This document shows, one piece after another, positions 49,323 to 60,140 of a stretch of DNA of 64,000 bases. This DNA comes from Haemophilus parainfluenzae (lineage in GTDB: Bacteria > Pseudomonadota > Gammaproteobacteria > Enterobacterales > Pasteurellaceae): positions 1,844,001 through 1,908,000 of the forward strand of contig NZ_CP063110.1 in assembly GCF_014931275.1 (NCBI RefSeq), written 5' to 3'. Made by a program: the position numbers and the translations under genes. Every line of letters starts with the position of its first letter. Position 1 is the first letter of the stretch. The notes under the pieces were generated by a model. The model had not been told where the DNA came from and did no database searches. It saw nothing but the letters and a program-made list of their open reading frames with translations.

Positions 49323-50747
49323 TTATTTTTTCTTCGCTTTTGCGTTTGGAAGGTCAGTAATTGAACCTTCAAACACTTCAGCCGCAAGACCAACAGATTC
49401 GTGAAGTGTTGGGTGAGCATGGATGGTTAATGCGATATCTTCTGCATCACAACCCATTTCGATCGCAAGACCGATTTCACCTAATAATTCACCACCGTTA
49501 GACCCAACGATTGCCCCACCAAGTACGCGGTGAGTATCTTTATCGAAGATTAATTTGGTCATACCTTCAGCACATTCTGAAGCAATCGCACGACCTGAAG
49601 CAGCCCAAGGGAATTTAGCCACTTCGTAGTTTAAACCTTCTTGTTTACATTCTTTCTCAGTTTTACCCACCCAAGCCACTTCTGGTTCAGTATAAGCAAT
49701 AGAAGGAATGACTTTTGGATCGAAGTAATGTTTTTTCCCTGCGATCACTTCTGCTGCAACGTGACCTTCATGAACACCTTTATGTGCTAACATTGGTTGG
49801 CCAACGATATCACCGATTGCAAAGATATGAGGCACATTAGTGCGCATTTGTTTATCAACATGAATGAAACCACGCTCATCCACTTCAACACCTGCTTTAC
49901 CTGCATCAATCAATTTACCATTTGGCGTACGACCGATAGCAACAAGTACAGCATCATAACGTTTAGTATCGTTACATGCTTTACCTTCCATTGAAACATA
50001 GATACCGTCATCTTTTGCTTCAACTGCAGTTACTTTCGTTTCAAGCATTAACTTGAATTTTTTCTCGATTTGTTTGGTGTAGATTGCTACCACATCTTTA
50101 TCTGCTGCCGGGATAACTTGGTCGAACATTTCAACCACTTCAATCTCTGAACCTAGAGAGTGATACACTGTACCCATCTCTAAACCGATGATACCACCAC
50201 CCATGATAAGAAGTTTTTTCGGTACTTCTTTTAATTTAAGTGCATCTGTTGAATCCCAAATACGTGGATCTTCATGTGGGATAAATGGTAATTGAATTGG
50301 ACGAGAACCCGCTGCGATAATGGCATTATCAAATTTAACAGTAGTTGGGTTACCATCACGGTCACGTGCAACTAATGTATTTGGGTCAGTAAATGCTGCT
50401 AAGCCTTCAACTACAGTTACTTTACGTGCTTTTGCCATACCCGCTAAGCCACCAGTTAATTTAGCAACTACTGCATCTTTACCTGCACGAACTTCATCTA
50501 AATTGATGGTTGGTTCACCAAAGTAAACACCATTTTTAGTTGCGTGTTTTGCTTCTTCAATTACTTTAGAAACGTGTAATAATGCTTTTGATGGAATGCA
50601 ACCTACGTTTAAACATACCCCACCTAATGTTGAATAGCGTTCAACAAGTACTGTTTCTAAACCTAAGTCCGCACAACGGAATGCCGCTGAATAACCTGCA
50701 GGACCAGCACCAAGTACCACAACTTGGGTTTTAATTTCTTTACTCAT
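49323..50747 (-). CDS. lpdA: dihydrolipoamide dehydrogenase
   Basis: A 474-residue flavoenzyme, the E3 component shared by pyruvate and 2-oxoglutarate dehydrogenases; it reoxidises dihydrolipoamide with NAD+. Motifs are the FAD fold VVLGAGPAGYSAAFRCAD, the redox-active disulfide GGVCLNVGCIPSKALLH, the NAD fold LIMGGGIIGLEMGT, and the C-terminal His-Glu HAHPTLHESV. It is last in aceE-aceF-lpdA, 90 bp after aceF, with its own SD and an uptake signal in the gap. Confidence 0.97.
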   Translation of the reverse strand: MSKEIKTQVVVLGAGPAGYSAAFRCADLGLETVLVERYSTLGGVCLNVGCIPSKALLHVSKVIEEAKHATKNGVYFGEPTINLDEVRAGKDAVVAKLTGGLAGMAKARKVTVVEGLAAFTDPNTLVARDRDGNPTTVKFDNAIIAAGSRPIQLPFIPHEDPRIWDSTDALKLKEVPKKLLIMGGGIIGLEMGTVYHSLGSEIEVVEMFDQVIPAADKDVVAIYTKQIEKKFKLMLETKVTAVEAKDDGIYVSMEGKACNDTKRYDAVLVAIGRTPNGKLIDAGKAGVEVDERGFIHVDKQMRTNVPHIFAIGDIVGQPMLAHKGVHEGHVAAEVIAGKKHYFDPKVIPSIAYTEPEVAWVGKTEKECKQEGLNYEVAKFPWAASGRAIASECAEGMTKLIFDKDTHRVLGGAIVGSNGGELLGEIGLAIEMGCDAEDIALTIHAHPTLHESVGLAAEVFEGSITDLPNAKAKKK

Positions 50748-50837
50748 TTTTACCTCGTAAAAACGTTCAAATTTTTGACCGCACTTGCGATCCTTTCTGT
50801 AAGATGTGGCCTAATCACTCACATCTTACCGCGTTAA

Positions 50838-52736
50838 TTACATCACTAAGCGACGTAAATCAGCTAATACGCCATTGATATAACTTAAGAAGCGAGCACC
50901 ATCAGCACCATCGATCACACGGTGGTCGAAAGATAATGATAATGGAAGCATTAAGCGTGGCTCAAATTCTTTACCATTCCATACCGGTAGCATTTCTGAT
51001 TTAGATACACCTAAGATTGCTACTTCTGGTGCATTTACGATTGGTGTAAAGTGAGTTGTACCAATACCGCCTAAGCTTGAAATGGTGAAACAACCACCTT
51101 GCATATCAGAACCTGAAAGTTTACCGTCACGTGCTTTTTTGGAGATTTCCATTAATTCACGAGAGAGTTCGATAATACCTTTTTTATTCACGTTTTTAAA
51201 TACAGGTACAACGAGACCGTTTGGTGTATCTACCGCTACGCCAATGTTGATGTATTTTTTAAGTGTTAATTTTTGTCCGTCTTCAGAGATAGAGCTATTG
51301 AAACGTGGGAACGCTTCTAATGCTTTCGCTACTGCTTTCATAATGAACACAACTGGTGTAATTTTCACATCCAATTTTTGTTTTTCAACAATCTTATTCT
51401 GTTCTTTACGGAATGCTTCTAAATCGGTGATATCTGTGCGATCGAAGTGAGTAACATGTGGAATCATTACCCAGTTACGATGTAAGTTCGCACCAGAGAT
51501 TTTGTTGATACGGCTTAATTCAACTTCTTCTACTTCACCAAATTTGCTGAAGTCAACTTTCGGCCATGGTAATAAGCCTAAGCCTGCACCATTTGCCACA
51601 CCATTACCCGCTGCTGCAGAAGATACAGTACCAGTTTCAAATGCTTTAACAGCAGTTTTCACGTAAGCTTGAATATCTTCTTTCACAACACGACCTTTAC
51701 GACCCGTACCTTTTACGCGATCAAGGTTAATACCGTATTCACGCGCTAAGCGACGAATCACCGGTGTTGCGTGTGCATAGCCTGCACTTGCTACAACTTG
51801 TTCTTGGCTTAAACCTGATACATTACCTGATTGTGCTGCCGGCGCTGCTGCAAGTGCTGCTTGAGGCGCTGGAGCTGCCGCTGCTGGAGCTGCTGCAGGA
51901 GCGGGTGCTGCACCTGCCACTTCAAATTTCATAATTAATGAACCAGTTGAAACTTTATCACCTGATTTCACTAAAATTTCTTTTACCACACCCGCAAACG
52001 GCGCTGGCACTTCCATCGAGGCTTTATCGCCTTCAACGGTGATTAAAGATTGCTCTTCAGAAACGCTGTCACCAACGGCAACCATGATTTCAGTTACGTT
52101 AACTTCATCGCCACCGATATCAGGTACATTCACTTCTTTAATGGCTGAAGCTGTTGGTGCTGCTGCAGGTGCTGCAGCCTGTTGAACTGGCGCTGCGGCT
52201 GGTGCTGCACCTGCCACTTCAAATTTCATGATTAATTTGCCAGTAACAACTTTATCGCCCACATTGATTAAAATTTCTTTTACTACGCCAGCAATAGGAG
52301 CAGGGACTTCCATTGACGCTTTATCACCTTCAACATTGATGATTGATTGGTCAACTTCAACAGTATCACCGACTTTCACCATAATATCTGTCACGTTTAC
52401 TTCGTCTGAACCGATATCTGGTACATTCACTTCAACGACACTTGCAGCTGTTGGTGCGGCTGCCGGTGCAGGTGCTGCTGCAGCAGGAGCAGGCGCTGCC
52501 GCATCCGCTGACTCTAAAACAAGCATTGGTGTGCCAGTTGTGACTTTATCACCCACTTTTACTAATACTTCTTTTACCACACCAGCTTCTGGTGCGGGTA
52601 CTTCCATTGAAGCTTTATCACCTTCAACATTGATAATACTTTGATCAGCAGTAATGGTATCACCTACTTTCACCATCACTTCTGTTACGGTAACTTCATC
52701 ACTACCGATATCAGGAATTTGAATTTGTTTTGACAT
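50838..52736 (-). CDS. aceF: pyruvate dehydrogenase E2, dihydrolipoamide acetyltransferase
   Basis: A 632-residue E2 core protein with three N-terminal lipoyl domains, the lipoylated lysines being K41, K139 and K238 ([12 protein letters not shown] each time), separated by Ala-Pro-rich flexible linkers. A peripheral subunit-binding domain follows ([16 protein letters not shown]), then the catalytic domain with the HXXXD motif [11 protein letters not shown] near the C-terminus. It transfers acetyl from E1 to CoA. Three lipoyl domains is the E. coli number; as I recall H. influenzae Rd has a shorter E2, so copy number may vary in the genus. It sits 88 bp after aceE. Confidence 0.97.
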   Translation of the reverse strand: MSKQIQIPDIGSDEVTVTEVMVKVGDTITADQSIINVEGDKASMEVPAPEAGVVKEVLVKVGDKVTTGTPMLVLESADAAAPAPAAAAPAPAAAPTAASVVEVNVPDIGSDEVNVTDIMVKVGDTVEVDQSIINVEGDKASMEVPAPIAGVVKEILINVGDKVVTGKLIMKFEVAGAAPAAAPVQQAAAPAAAPTASAIKEVNVPDIGGDEVNVTEIMVAVGDSVSEEQSLITVEGDKASMEVPAPFAGVVKEILVKSGDKVSTGSLIMKFEVAGAAPAPAAAPAAAAPAPQAALAAAPAAQSGNVSGLSQEQVVASAGYAHATPVIRRLAREYGINLDRVKGTGRKGRVVKEDIQAYVKTAVKAFETGTVSSAAAGNGVANGAGLGLLPWPKVDFSKFGEVEEVELSRINKISGANLHRNWVMIPHVTHFDRTDITDLEAFRKEQNKIVEKQKLDVKITPVVFIMKAVAKALEAFPRFNSSISEDGQKLTLKKYINIGVAVDTPNGLVVPVFKNVNKKGIIELSRELMEISKKARDGKLSGSDMQGGCFTISSLGGIGTTHFTPIVNAPEVAILGVSKSEMLPVWNGKEFEPRLMLPLSLSFDHRVIDGADGARFLSYINGVLADLRRLVM

Positions 52737-52824
52737 GTTATCTTACCTTTAAAAAACGCAGTTAAAATCAACCGCACTTTATTTGTAGATGCTCCTGTGT
52801 GCTCTCACACACAGGATGTTTTTA

Positions 52825-55491
52825 TTAAGCGTAAAGCGGATTTAAAATTTCAGTTTTTAAACCGAATTTCGCGATTGCATCTGCCACCACTTTCGCATCA
52901 AATTTGCCTTGTTTTGCAAGCTCATGTAATGCTGCAACCACAACATAACGTGCATCCACTTCAAAGTGTTCACGTAAGTTTTCACGGCTGTCTGAACGAC
53001 CGAAACCGTCAGTACCTAATACGTGATAGCTTTGTGCAGGAATGAATGCACGAACTTGTTCTGCGAACAATTTCATGTAGTCAGTTGCTGCAACAGCTGG
53101 AGCATCGTTCATTACTTGTGCAATGTAAGGTACGCGTGGTGTTTCTGTTGGGTGTAACATATTCCAACGTACTGCATCCGCACCTTCACGAGCCACTTCA
53201 GTGAATGAAGGCACGCTATATACATCTGAGCTTACACCATATTCATTTGCAAGGATTTGTGCTGCTTCACGAACGTGACGGAAGATCGCACCAGAACCTA
53301 ATAATTGAACATGACCTTTGTTACCTTTCGCTTCAACGGTTTCAAATTTATAAAGACCTTTACGAATACCCTCTTCTGCACCTTTTGGCATTGCTGGTTG
53401 TTCGTAAGTTTCGTTTAATGTGGTGATGTAGTAGAACACATCTTCTTGTTTTTCACCATACATACGGTTGATACCGTCTTGTAGGATAACTGCCACTTCA
53501 TAAACGTAAGCAGGGTCATAAGACACACAGTTAGGAATAACAAGAGATTGAATATGGCTGTGACCATCTTCGTGTTGTAAACCTTCACCATTTAATGTTG
53601 TACGACCAGAAGTACCACCGATCATGAAACCACGCGCTAATTGGTCACCTGCTGCCCACATTAAGTCACCCACACGTTGGAAACCAAACATTGAGTAGTA
53701 GATGAAGAATGGAATCATCGGAAGATTATTTACAGAATATGAGTTCGCTGCCGCTAACCAAGAGGATGCTGCACCTAATTCATTGATACCTTCTTGTAAT
53801 ACTTGACCATCTTTCGCTTCACGGTAGTAAGCCACTAAATCACGGTCAGAAGGCACATAGTTTTGACCATGTGGGTTGTAAATACCGATTTGACGGAATA
53901 AACCTTCCATACCGAAAGTACGTGCTTCGTCAGCAATAATTGGCACAATTTGTTGACCAATGTTCTTATCTTTCAATAAGGTATTTAAGAAGCGAACAAA
54001 TGCCATTGTGGTTGAAATTGGACGTGCTTGCTCTTCCAATAATGGCGCAAACTCTTCTAATGCTGGCACTTTAAATTCAGTGGTGAATTTTGGTAAACGT
54101 TTTGGTAAATAACCGTTTAACGCTTTACGTCTGCCGTGAAGATAATTGTACTCTTCCGAACCTTCTGGGAAGGTGATGTATGGATAGTTAGGAATATCTT
54201 CATCTTTAATATCTAATTGGAAATGATCGCGGAAAGATTTTAAGCTTTCGAGTGACATTTTTTTCGATTGGTGTGCAGTGTTTTTACTTTCTGCTTCAGG
54301 AATTTTATAACCTTTAACCATGTGCGCTAAGATCACAACAGGTTTGCCTGCAGTTTGCGCTTTCTGGAATGCCGCATAAAGTTTTTCTGAATCGTGACCA
54401 CCACGTCTTAATGCCCAGATTTCATCATCTGTCATATCTGCCACTAATGCAGCCGTTTCTGGGTAACGACCGAAGAAGTGTTCACGAACGTATGCACCAT
54501 TCTTAGATTTGAAGGTTAAATAGTCACCGTCAAGCACTTCCATCATTAATTGGGTTAATTTGCCAGTAGTATCTTTTGCAAATAATTTATCCCAGCCACT
54601 ACCCCACATGACTTTGATCACTTCCCAACCTGCGCCAGCAAATAAACCTTCTAATTCTTGAACGATTTTGCCGTTACCCGTTACAGGACCATCTAAACGT
54701 TGCAAGTTACAGCTTACTACGAAGATTAAGTTATCTAAGCCTTCACGTGCTGCGAACGTTAAATCACCTTTTGCTTCGATTTCGTCCATCTCACCGTCAC
54801 CAAGGAAAGCATACACTTTTTGATCTTTGGTGTCTTTTAAACCACGGTTATCTAAGTATTTTAAGAAACGAGCAGTACGGATCGCATTTACAGGGCCTAA
54901 ACCCATAGATACGGTCGAGAATTGCCAGAATTCAGGCATTAATTTCGGGTGTGGGTAAGAAGAAAGACCTTTGCCTGGTTCACATTCCTGACGGAAATTA
55001 TTCATTTGATCTTCAGTAATACGACCTTCAACAAATGCACGAGCATACATACCAGGTGCTGCGTGGCCTTGGAAGAAGACTAAGTCACCGCCGTTTTTAT
55101 CAGTCGCCGCTTTGAAGAAGTGGTTAAAACAAACTTCATACATGCTTGCTGCAGATTGATAAGTTGAAATGTGACCACCTAATTCAAGATCTTTTTTCTG
55201 GCCACGTAATACCGCCATGATCGCATTCCAACGTACAGCACTACGAATACGACGCTCAATAGCTTTATCACCTGGGTATGCTGGCTGTTCAGAAAGTGGG
55301 ATGGTATTAACATAAGGGGTTGTTACGCCACCTTTTGCAATGTTCACACCACCATTACGTGCCTGATCAATCACCTGATTGATGATGTAATGCGCTCGCT
55401 CTGCGCCTTCTGCACGAATTAATGAATCAACAGCTGACAACCAATCCTGTGTTTCAATTGGGTCAATATCGTTTACTAAGGTATCTGACAT
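52825..55491 (-). CDS. aceE: pyruvate dehydrogenase E1 component
   Basis: An 888-residue homodimeric thiamine-diphosphate enzyme that decarboxylates pyruvate and reductively acetylates E2 lipoyl groups. TPP motif GDGEMDEIEAKG...NLIFVVSCNLQ is clear, with GHAAPGMYARAF and VPYIAQVMNDAPAV. Length matches E. coli AceE. First gene of aceE-aceF-lpdA; a dyad (55524-55541) and candidate ArcA-type repeats lie upstream, suggesting control by carbon or oxygen state. SD AAGGAAAG. The coding stretch has no uptake signal over about 5 kb. Confidence 0.97.
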   Translation of the reverse strand: MSDTLVNDIDPIETQDWLSAVDSLIRAEGAERAHYIINQVIDQARNGGVNIAKGGVTTPYVNTIPLSEQPAYPGDKAIERRIRSAVRWNAIMAVLRGQKKDLELGGHISTYQSAASMYEVCFNHFFKAATDKNGGDLVFFQGHAAPGMYARAFVEGRITEDQMNNFRQECEPGKGLSSYPHPKLMPEFWQFSTVSMGLGPVNAIRTARFLKYLDNRGLKDTKDQKVYAFLGDGEMDEIEAKGDLTFAAREGLDNLIFVVSCNLQRLDGPVTGNGKIVQELEGLFAGAGWEVIKVMWGSGWDKLFAKDTTGKLTQLMMEVLDGDYLTFKSKNGAYVREHFFGRYPETAALVADMTDDEIWALRRGGHDSEKLYAAFQKAQTAGKPVVILAHMVKGYKIPEAESKNTAHQSKKMSLESLKSFRDHFQLDIKDEDIPNYPYITFPEGSEEYNYLHGRRKALNGYLPKRLPKFTTEFKVPALEEFAPLLEEQARPISTTMAFVRFLNTLLKDKNIGQQIVPIIADEARTFGMEGLFRQIGIYNPHGQNYVPSDRDLVAYYREAKDGQVLQEGINELGAASSWLAAANSYSVNNLPMIPFFIYYSMFGFQRVGDLMWAAGDQLARGFMIGGTSGRTTLNGEGLQHEDGHSHIQSLVIPNCVSYDPAYVYEVAVILQDGINRMYGEKQEDVFYYITTLNETYEQPAMPKGAEEGIRKGLYKFETVEAKGNKGHVQLLGSGAIFRHVREAAQILANEYGVSSDVYSVPSFTEVAREGADAVRWNMLHPTETPRVPYIAQVMNDAPAVAATDYMKLFAEQVRAFIPAQSYHVLGTDGFGRSDSRENLREHFEVDARYVVVAALHELAKQGKFDAKVVADAIAKFGLKTEILNPLYA

Positions 55492-55799
55492 AGTCTTTCC
55501 TTATTTTACTGAGTGAAAATGAAGTTTGGTTATGACCAAACACGAAAATCAAGCTTGTTAATCAATGTTACAAACATTTAACAAATCTTGTAAATTTTAG
55601 AAGATTTTTTGCAAGAAAGATAGTAGATTTTCACTGTTCTCGTGCTTTTCTTCCAGTTATTTCCATACTTGTGATTAAAAGTGCAGTCATTTTAGGAAGA
55701 TTTTCTGATTTGAGTTAAAGCATGCTTTACATATTGCATTCAATACCCGCTTTGATCTAAAGTGCTCGCATACTTTTTTAGCTTTATAGAGGATAAAAT
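55492..55799. promoter_or_regulatory. aceE/mgsA divergent intergenic region
   Basis: 308 bp without a gene between divergent aceE and mgsA. Near aceE is a perfect 7-bp-arm dyad, GTTTGGT-TATG-ACCAAAC (55524-55541), resembling E. coli PdhR operators but with a 4-bp centre instead of 3. Next to it, GTTAATCAATGTTA (55557-55570) has two GTTA repeats 10 bp apart, weakly ArcA-like. A near-uptake signal (one mismatch) lies at about 55680. The rest is AT-rich and shows nothing else. Confidence 0.5.
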
Positions 55800-56258
55800 A
55801 TGAATACTACAACTCGCACAATCTTTTCTCATAAACGAATAGCGCTCGTTGCACATGATAGCTGCAAACAAAACCTGCTCAATTGGGTAAAGAAACATAA
55901 AGAAGCTCTCGCTCCCCATCAACTTTATGCAACAGGTACAACTGGCCATCTATTGTCTAGAGAAACAGGACTTGAAATAGCCTCGCTATTAAGTGGCCCG
56001 ATGGGAGGCGATCAACAACTTGGCGGACTGATTGCCGAGAAAAAAATTGATATGATGATTTTCTTTTGGGATCCGATGAATGCCGCGCCACATGATCCCG
56101 ATGTAAAAGCCTTAATGCGTATTGCAACCGTTTGGAATATTCCGGTAGCAATTAATCAAAGCACCGCTGATTTTCTTTTAACATCAAGTTTGTTCGATCA
56201 AGAAATTGATATTGATATCCCTGATTATGACGGGTATTTAAAGGCACGTTTAGATTAA
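55800..56258 (+). CDS. mgsA: methylglyoxal synthase
   Basis: A 152-residue cytoplasmic enzyme converting dihydroxyacetone phosphate to methylglyoxal and phosphate, a bypass used under phosphate limitation or sugar stress. Visible family motifs are [17 protein letters not shown] near the start, [28 protein letters not shown] (phosphate loop with catalytic Asp) and [18 protein letters not shown]. Length equals the E. coli enzyme. The glyoxalase gloB is elsewhere in the window. SD is AGAGGATAA. Confidence 0.96.
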   Translation: MNTTTRTIFSHKRIALVAHDSCKQNLLNWVKKHKEALAPHQLYATGTTGHLLSRETGLEIASLLSGPMGGDQQLGGLIAEKKIDMMIFFWDPMNAAPHDPDVKALMRIATVWNIPVAINQSTADFLLTSSLFDQEIDIDIPDYDGYLKARLD

Positions 56259-56284
56259 AACTCAAATAATCCCAACCTAATAAA

Positions 56285-56320
56285 AAAGGAGATAAATGAC
56301 TTTATCTCCTTTATCTCCTT
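56285..56320. terminator. bidirectional terminator mgsA / ydgA-like
   Basis: AAAGGAGATAAA (56285-56296) and TTTATCTCCTTT (56301-56312) form a 12-bp perfect stem around TGAC, with an extra ATCTCCTTT copy directly behind. Confidence 0.85.
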
Positions 56321-56340
56321 TCTAATTATTTCGTTGTTAA

Positions 56341-57843
56341 TTACTGGCCCTGTGCCGCCATTCCCATCATTAGCATAAACAACACGCCTTGAACTTGCTC
56401 TTCAGGAATCACTTGACCATTAAGTTTGAGTTCGCCCTTTTCAAGCACTAAGTTAAGCGTCACATTTTTATCATTATTCACCATAATATTTTGTGCTGCA
56501 GCTTGTTTAGCTTGCTCTTCAATTTGTGCTTTAATCAACGCTTTATCTGCTTCTGGATCTAATTGTGTCATAAGTTTTTCTACAGTTGCTTTATCCACAT
56601 GAATATTCACTGCAAAATCTGTAAACTGTTTATATAAACTCCCCGCCATTAAATCAAATTTCGGATCTTTCGCTAACGCCACATTTAAATCTAATGAGAC
56701 TTTACCCTGACTATTTGAAATTGAAATAGGGTTTAGTTTAATTTGAGGTTGATTATTAAAAATAGCCATACCATGATTTTCAGCCCATGAACTTAAAATT
56801 TCAGAGACCATTTCCTGATTCGCATTTTCATCATCACTTACTGATTTGAAGACGGTGAAGAGTGCTTCAATTAACGCATTTGCTGCATTTGCTTCAATAT
56901 GATTTAACTCGCTATTGTAAGTTAATTTTCCAAAATCTTTCCCATCAATAACTATCGAGTCTACCGTATTTTCACCTTTAAGATTCAAAAAATCACCATT
57001 AAGTGAAATATCAGATGTTCCTTTAGTCCCCTTGTAAATAATAGAAACCGTATCGTCTAAAGAATTGGTGTTAGTCATTTCGATACTTTCAGCTGAAGAA
57101 ACGCTTTTTCCCGTATAAATATAAGCCCACTTGGTTGGGTTGAATGAGGTTTCAAATTTCAAGCCTTTCATTTTCATTGTTACTGATTTGGGCATAACAA
57201 CATCTTTGCTCTCTTCTATTTCAATATTATCAAAGTTTGAATTGAAGCTTATTTCATCTGAAACCAGATCATATTTACCCGCACGATCTTTATCAACATC
57301 AAAACCTATATTGATATTTGACCAAGCTAATTTATTTTGTGGAGAATTTGGATCTGTCACTTCCCCAGCAGCTAGTTCAACTTTACCTTTTGTTGCTAAG
57401 CTATAGCTAGTAGAGGCTTGATATTGAACTGGCTTATCTGATTTAAGTAAATCAAATAAAGGTTGGGTTGTTTCATTTTTACCAATCACACCTTGTGCTG
57501 AAAACATAGTTGGAACAAAGTTGAATTTTTCTAGCTGATTAAGCGGAAATGGGCCATGATAAAGTTTCGTTGAAAGGGGAATAGTGAATACTTTCCCTTC
57601 TTTAGGTAAAGAAATAACCACTTCATCTTCTACTTGAGAGGTAAAGAAACCGCGTTCAAACTGTTTATTTTGATAAACAACTTTAAATGAATCAGATAAG
57701 CCTAAAGCTTGAGCTTGTTTATTTGCTAATTCAATTTGGCGTAAATATTCAGTTTGTGCTTTTTCCCCGGTAAACCAAGCCCCACCGACACCTACCGCAC
57801 CGAGAGCCACAATCACACCTAATGCTACGACTGATTTTTTCAT
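56341..57843 (-). CDS. YdgA/DUF945 family exported protein
   Basis: A 500-residue protein of the DUF945 (YdgA) family. The N-terminus (MKKSVVALGVIVALGAVGVGGAWFTG) is an uncleaved signal anchor or signal peptide, followed by EKAQTEYLRQIELANKQ and the beta-rich body (KLYHGPFPL motif near 95). Members are inner-membrane proteins facing the periplasm and are of unknown function. Length is in the family range. Single gene, divergent from dnaK across 269 bp. Confidence 0.86.
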   Translation of the reverse strand: MKKSVVALGVIVALGAVGVGGAWFTGEKAQTEYLRQIELANKQAQALGLSDSFKVVYQNKQFERGFFTSQVEDEVVISLPKEGKVFTIPLSTKLYHGPFPLNQLEKFNFVPTMFSAQGVIGKNETTQPLFDLLKSDKPVQYQASTSYSLATKGKVELAAGEVTDPNSPQNKLAWSNINIGFDVDKDRAGKYDLVSDEISFNSNFDNIEIEESKDVVMPKSVTMKMKGLKFETSFNPTKWAYIYTGKSVSSAESIEMTNTNSLDDTVSIIYKGTKGTSDISLNGDFLNLKGENTVDSIVIDGKDFGKLTYNSELNHIEANAANALIEALFTVFKSVSDDENANQEMVSEILSSWAENHGMAIFNNQPQIKLNPISISNSQGKVSLDLNVALAKDPKFDLMAGSLYKQFTDFAVNIHVDKATVEKLMTQLDPEADKALIKAQIEEQAKQAAAQNIMVNNDKNVTLNLVLEKGELKLNGQVIPEEQVQGVLFMLMMGMAAQGQ

Positions 57844-58032
57844 TTCGATTCCTTTGTTAAATTAATAGATGATTAAAATTGTCGACAATTTACCACAAAA
57901 CACAAATTTTTTCTTATTTTTTCAAAATAATTTTATATTTCCCCCTTGAACTTTGTTCAGCTGGACTTATTTTGTGAAACAAGAACGGAAATGACCGCAC
58001 TTTAAAAGGAAGAAAAAATTTAAATCTTGCCT

Positions 58033-58060
58033 CTTGAAATGCGGAAAAGTATCCACATCT
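58033..58060 (+). promoter_or_regulatory. sigma-32-type heat-shock promoter of dnaK
   Basis: CTTGAAA (58033-58039), a 13-bp spacer and CCACATCT (58053-58060) match the sigma-32 consensus CTTGAAA-N(11-16)-CCCCATNT at all but one position, about 50 bp before the dnaK ATG. A second -35-like CTTGAAC is at 57945-57951. Confidence 0.75.
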
Positions 58061-58112
58061 TATTCATCGTAATGATTTACAACGAATTTAAAATTTACTT
58101 AGGAGTAACAAA

Positions 58113-60014
58113 ATGGGAAAAATTATTGGTATTGACTTAGGTACAACAAACTCTTGTGTGGCAGTAATGGATGGTGACAAACCACGCGTAATTGAAAACG
58201 CAGAAGGTGATCGCACTACTCCGTCAATTATTGCTTATACAAATGATAACGAAATTTTAGTGGGTCAACCGGCAAAACGCCAAGCAGTGACCAACCCGAA
58301 AAATACACTATTTGCAATCAAACGTTTAATCGGTCGTCGTTTTGAAGATGCTGAAGTAAAACGTGATATCGACATTATGCCATTTGAAATCACTAAAGCA
58401 GACAATGGTGATGCTTGGGTAAATGTAAAAGGTGACAAACTTGCACCTCCACAAATCTCTGCAGAAGTATTGAAAAAAATGAAGAAAACTGCGGAAGATT
58501 TCTTGGGTGAGCCAGTAACTGAAGCAGTAATTACCGTTCCAGCATACTTTAACGATGCTCAACGTCAAGCGACAAAAGATGCGGGTCGTATCGCTGGTTT
58601 AGAAGTTAAACGTATCATCAACGAACCAACTGCAGCAGCATTAGCTTACGGTTTAGATAAAGGCCAAGGCAACAAAACTATCGCAGTATATGACTTAGGT
58701 GGTGGTACATTCGACTTATCTATCATCGAAATTGATGAAGTAGGCGGCGAAAAAACCTTTGAAGTATTATCAACCAATGGTGATACTCACTTAGGTGGTG
58801 AAGACTTCGACAACCGTGTAATCAACTACTTAGTAGATGAGTTCAAAAAAGAACAAGGCGTTGATTTACGTAACGATCCACTTGCAATGCAACGTTTAAA
58901 AGAAGCAGGTGAAAAAGCGAAAATTGAACTTTCTTCTGCACAACAAACTGATGTGAACTTACCTTACATCACTGCAGATGCTACAGGTCCTAAACACTTA
59001 AACATCAAATTAACTCGCGCTAAATTAGAATCTTTAGTAGAAGATTTAGTGGCGAAATCACTTGAACCTGTAAAAGTTGCATTAAACGATGCGGGTTTAA
59101 GTGCATCACAAATTGATGATGTTATCCTAGTGGGCGGTCAAACCCGTATGCCATTAGTACAACAAAAAGTAGAAGAATTCTTCGGTAAAGCGCCTCGTAA
59201 AGACGTGAACCCGGATGAAGCCGTTGCTATCGGTGCTGCAGTTCAAGGTGGTGTATTAGCAGGTGATGTAACTGATGTCTTATTGTTAGACGTAACACCA
59301 TTATCTTTAGGTATCGAAACCATGGGTGGTGTGATGACTACCTTAATTGAGAAAAACACGACGATTCCAACTAAAAAATCACAAGTGTTCTCAACTGCAG
59401 AAGATAACCAAAGTGCAGTAACCATTCACGTATTACAAGGCGAACGTAAACAAGCATCAGCGAATAAATCTTTAGGCCAATTCAACCTTGAAGGCATTAA
59501 CCCAGCTCCACGCGGTATGCCACAAATTGAAGTAACCTTCGATATCGACGCTGACGGTATTATCCATGTTTCTGCGAAAGATAAAGGTACGGGCAAAGAA
59601 CAACAAATCACCATCAAAGCCTCTTCAGGTTTAAGTGATGAAGAAATTCAAAAAATGGTTCGTGATGCAGAAGCAAACGCTGAAGCAGATCGTAAATTTG
59701 AAGAATTAGTACAAGCTCGCAACCAAGCAGATCACCTTGTACACAGCACACGTAAACAATTAGAAGAAGCCGGTGACAAAGTTCCAGCTGAAGATCGTGC
59801 AGCAATTGAAAGCGCATTAAGCGATTTAGAAACTGCAGCGAAAGGCGAAGATAAAGCAGCAATCGAAGCTAAACTTCAAGCACTTGCAGAAGTGGCTCAA
59901 AAACTTGCTCAAGCTGCACAACCACAAGCTGATGCACAACAAGCTCAAAGCAACAGCAAACCAAATGATGATGTCGTTGATGCTGAGTTTGAAGAAGTGA
60001 AAGATAATAAGTAA
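58113..60014 (+). CDS. dnaK: molecular chaperone DnaK (Hsp70)
   Basis: A 633-residue cytoplasmic Hsp70 that binds exposed hydrophobic peptides in an ATP-driven cycle with DnaJ and GrpE. ATPase-domain signatures are [32 protein letters not shown] and [14 protein letters not shown]; the linker [13 protein letters not shown] joins the substrate-binding domain. The C-terminus ends with a Gln/Ala-rich disordered tail and the EEVKD motif (EFEEVKDNK, extended by two residues). Start follows TTAGGAG. Unlike E. coli, dnaJ is not next; two unrelated genes intervene, though a terminator sits directly behind dnaK. Confidence 0.98.
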   Translation: MGKIIGIDLGTTNSCVAVMDGDKPRVIENAEGDRTTPSIIAYTNDNEILVGQPAKRQAVTNPKNTLFAIKRLIGRRFEDAEVKRDIDIMPFEITKADNGDAWVNVKGDKLAPPQISAEVLKKMKKTAEDFLGEPVTEAVITVPAYFNDAQRQATKDAGRIAGLEVKRIINEPTAAALAYGLDKGQGNKTIAVYDLGGGTFDLSIIEIDEVGGEKTFEVLSTNGDTHLGGEDFDNRVINYLVDEFKKEQGVDLRNDPLAMQRLKEAGEKAKIELSSAQQTDVNLPYITADATGPKHLNIKLTRAKLESLVEDLVAKSLEPVKVALNDAGLSASQIDDVILVGGQTRMPLVQQKVEEFFGKAPRKDVNPDEAVAIGAAVQGGVLAGDVTDVLLLDVTPLSLGIETMGGVMTTLIEKNTTIPTKKSQVFSTAEDNQSAVTIHVLQGERKQASANKSLGQFNLEGINPAPRGMPQIEVTFDIDADGIIHVSAKDKGTGKEQQITIKASSGLSDEEIQKMVRDAEANAEADRKFEELVQARNQADHLVHSTRKQLEEAGDKVPAEDRAAIESALSDLETAAKGEDKAAIEAKLQALAEVAQKLAQAAQPQADAQQAQSNSKPNDDVVDAEFEEVKDNK

Positions 60015-60035
60015 TTTCACTCTCACTAAAATAGA

Positions 60036-60059
60036 AGGGCGTAGCAATACGCCCTTTTG
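60036..60059 (+). terminator. dnaK intrinsic terminator
   Basis: AAGGGCGTA (60036-60044) pairs with TACGCCCTT (60049-60057) around GCAA, with a short T-run. Confidence 0.8.
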
Positions 60060-60077
60060 GTGTATTCATCAACCACA

Positions 60078-60125
60078 ATTTTTCCTCACTTCACTTTATT
60101 TAAATAAAGTGAAGTGAGGAAAAAT
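60078..60125. repeat. 48-bp perfect palindrome
   Basis: A 24-bp arm is followed immediately by its exact reverse complement (centre TTTAAA at 60101/60102), with no mismatch and no spacer. It lies 19 bp after the dnaK terminator and ends 15 bp before the next start codon. The right arm is not followed by a T-run, so it is not an ordinary terminator. Confidence 0.97.
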
Positions 60126-60140
60126 AAACCTGGAGGATAA

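Noticed and set aside
55524..55541. Calling the aceE dyad a true PdhR site
   Set aside because: The spacing differs from the E. coli operator and no pdhR gene is visible.
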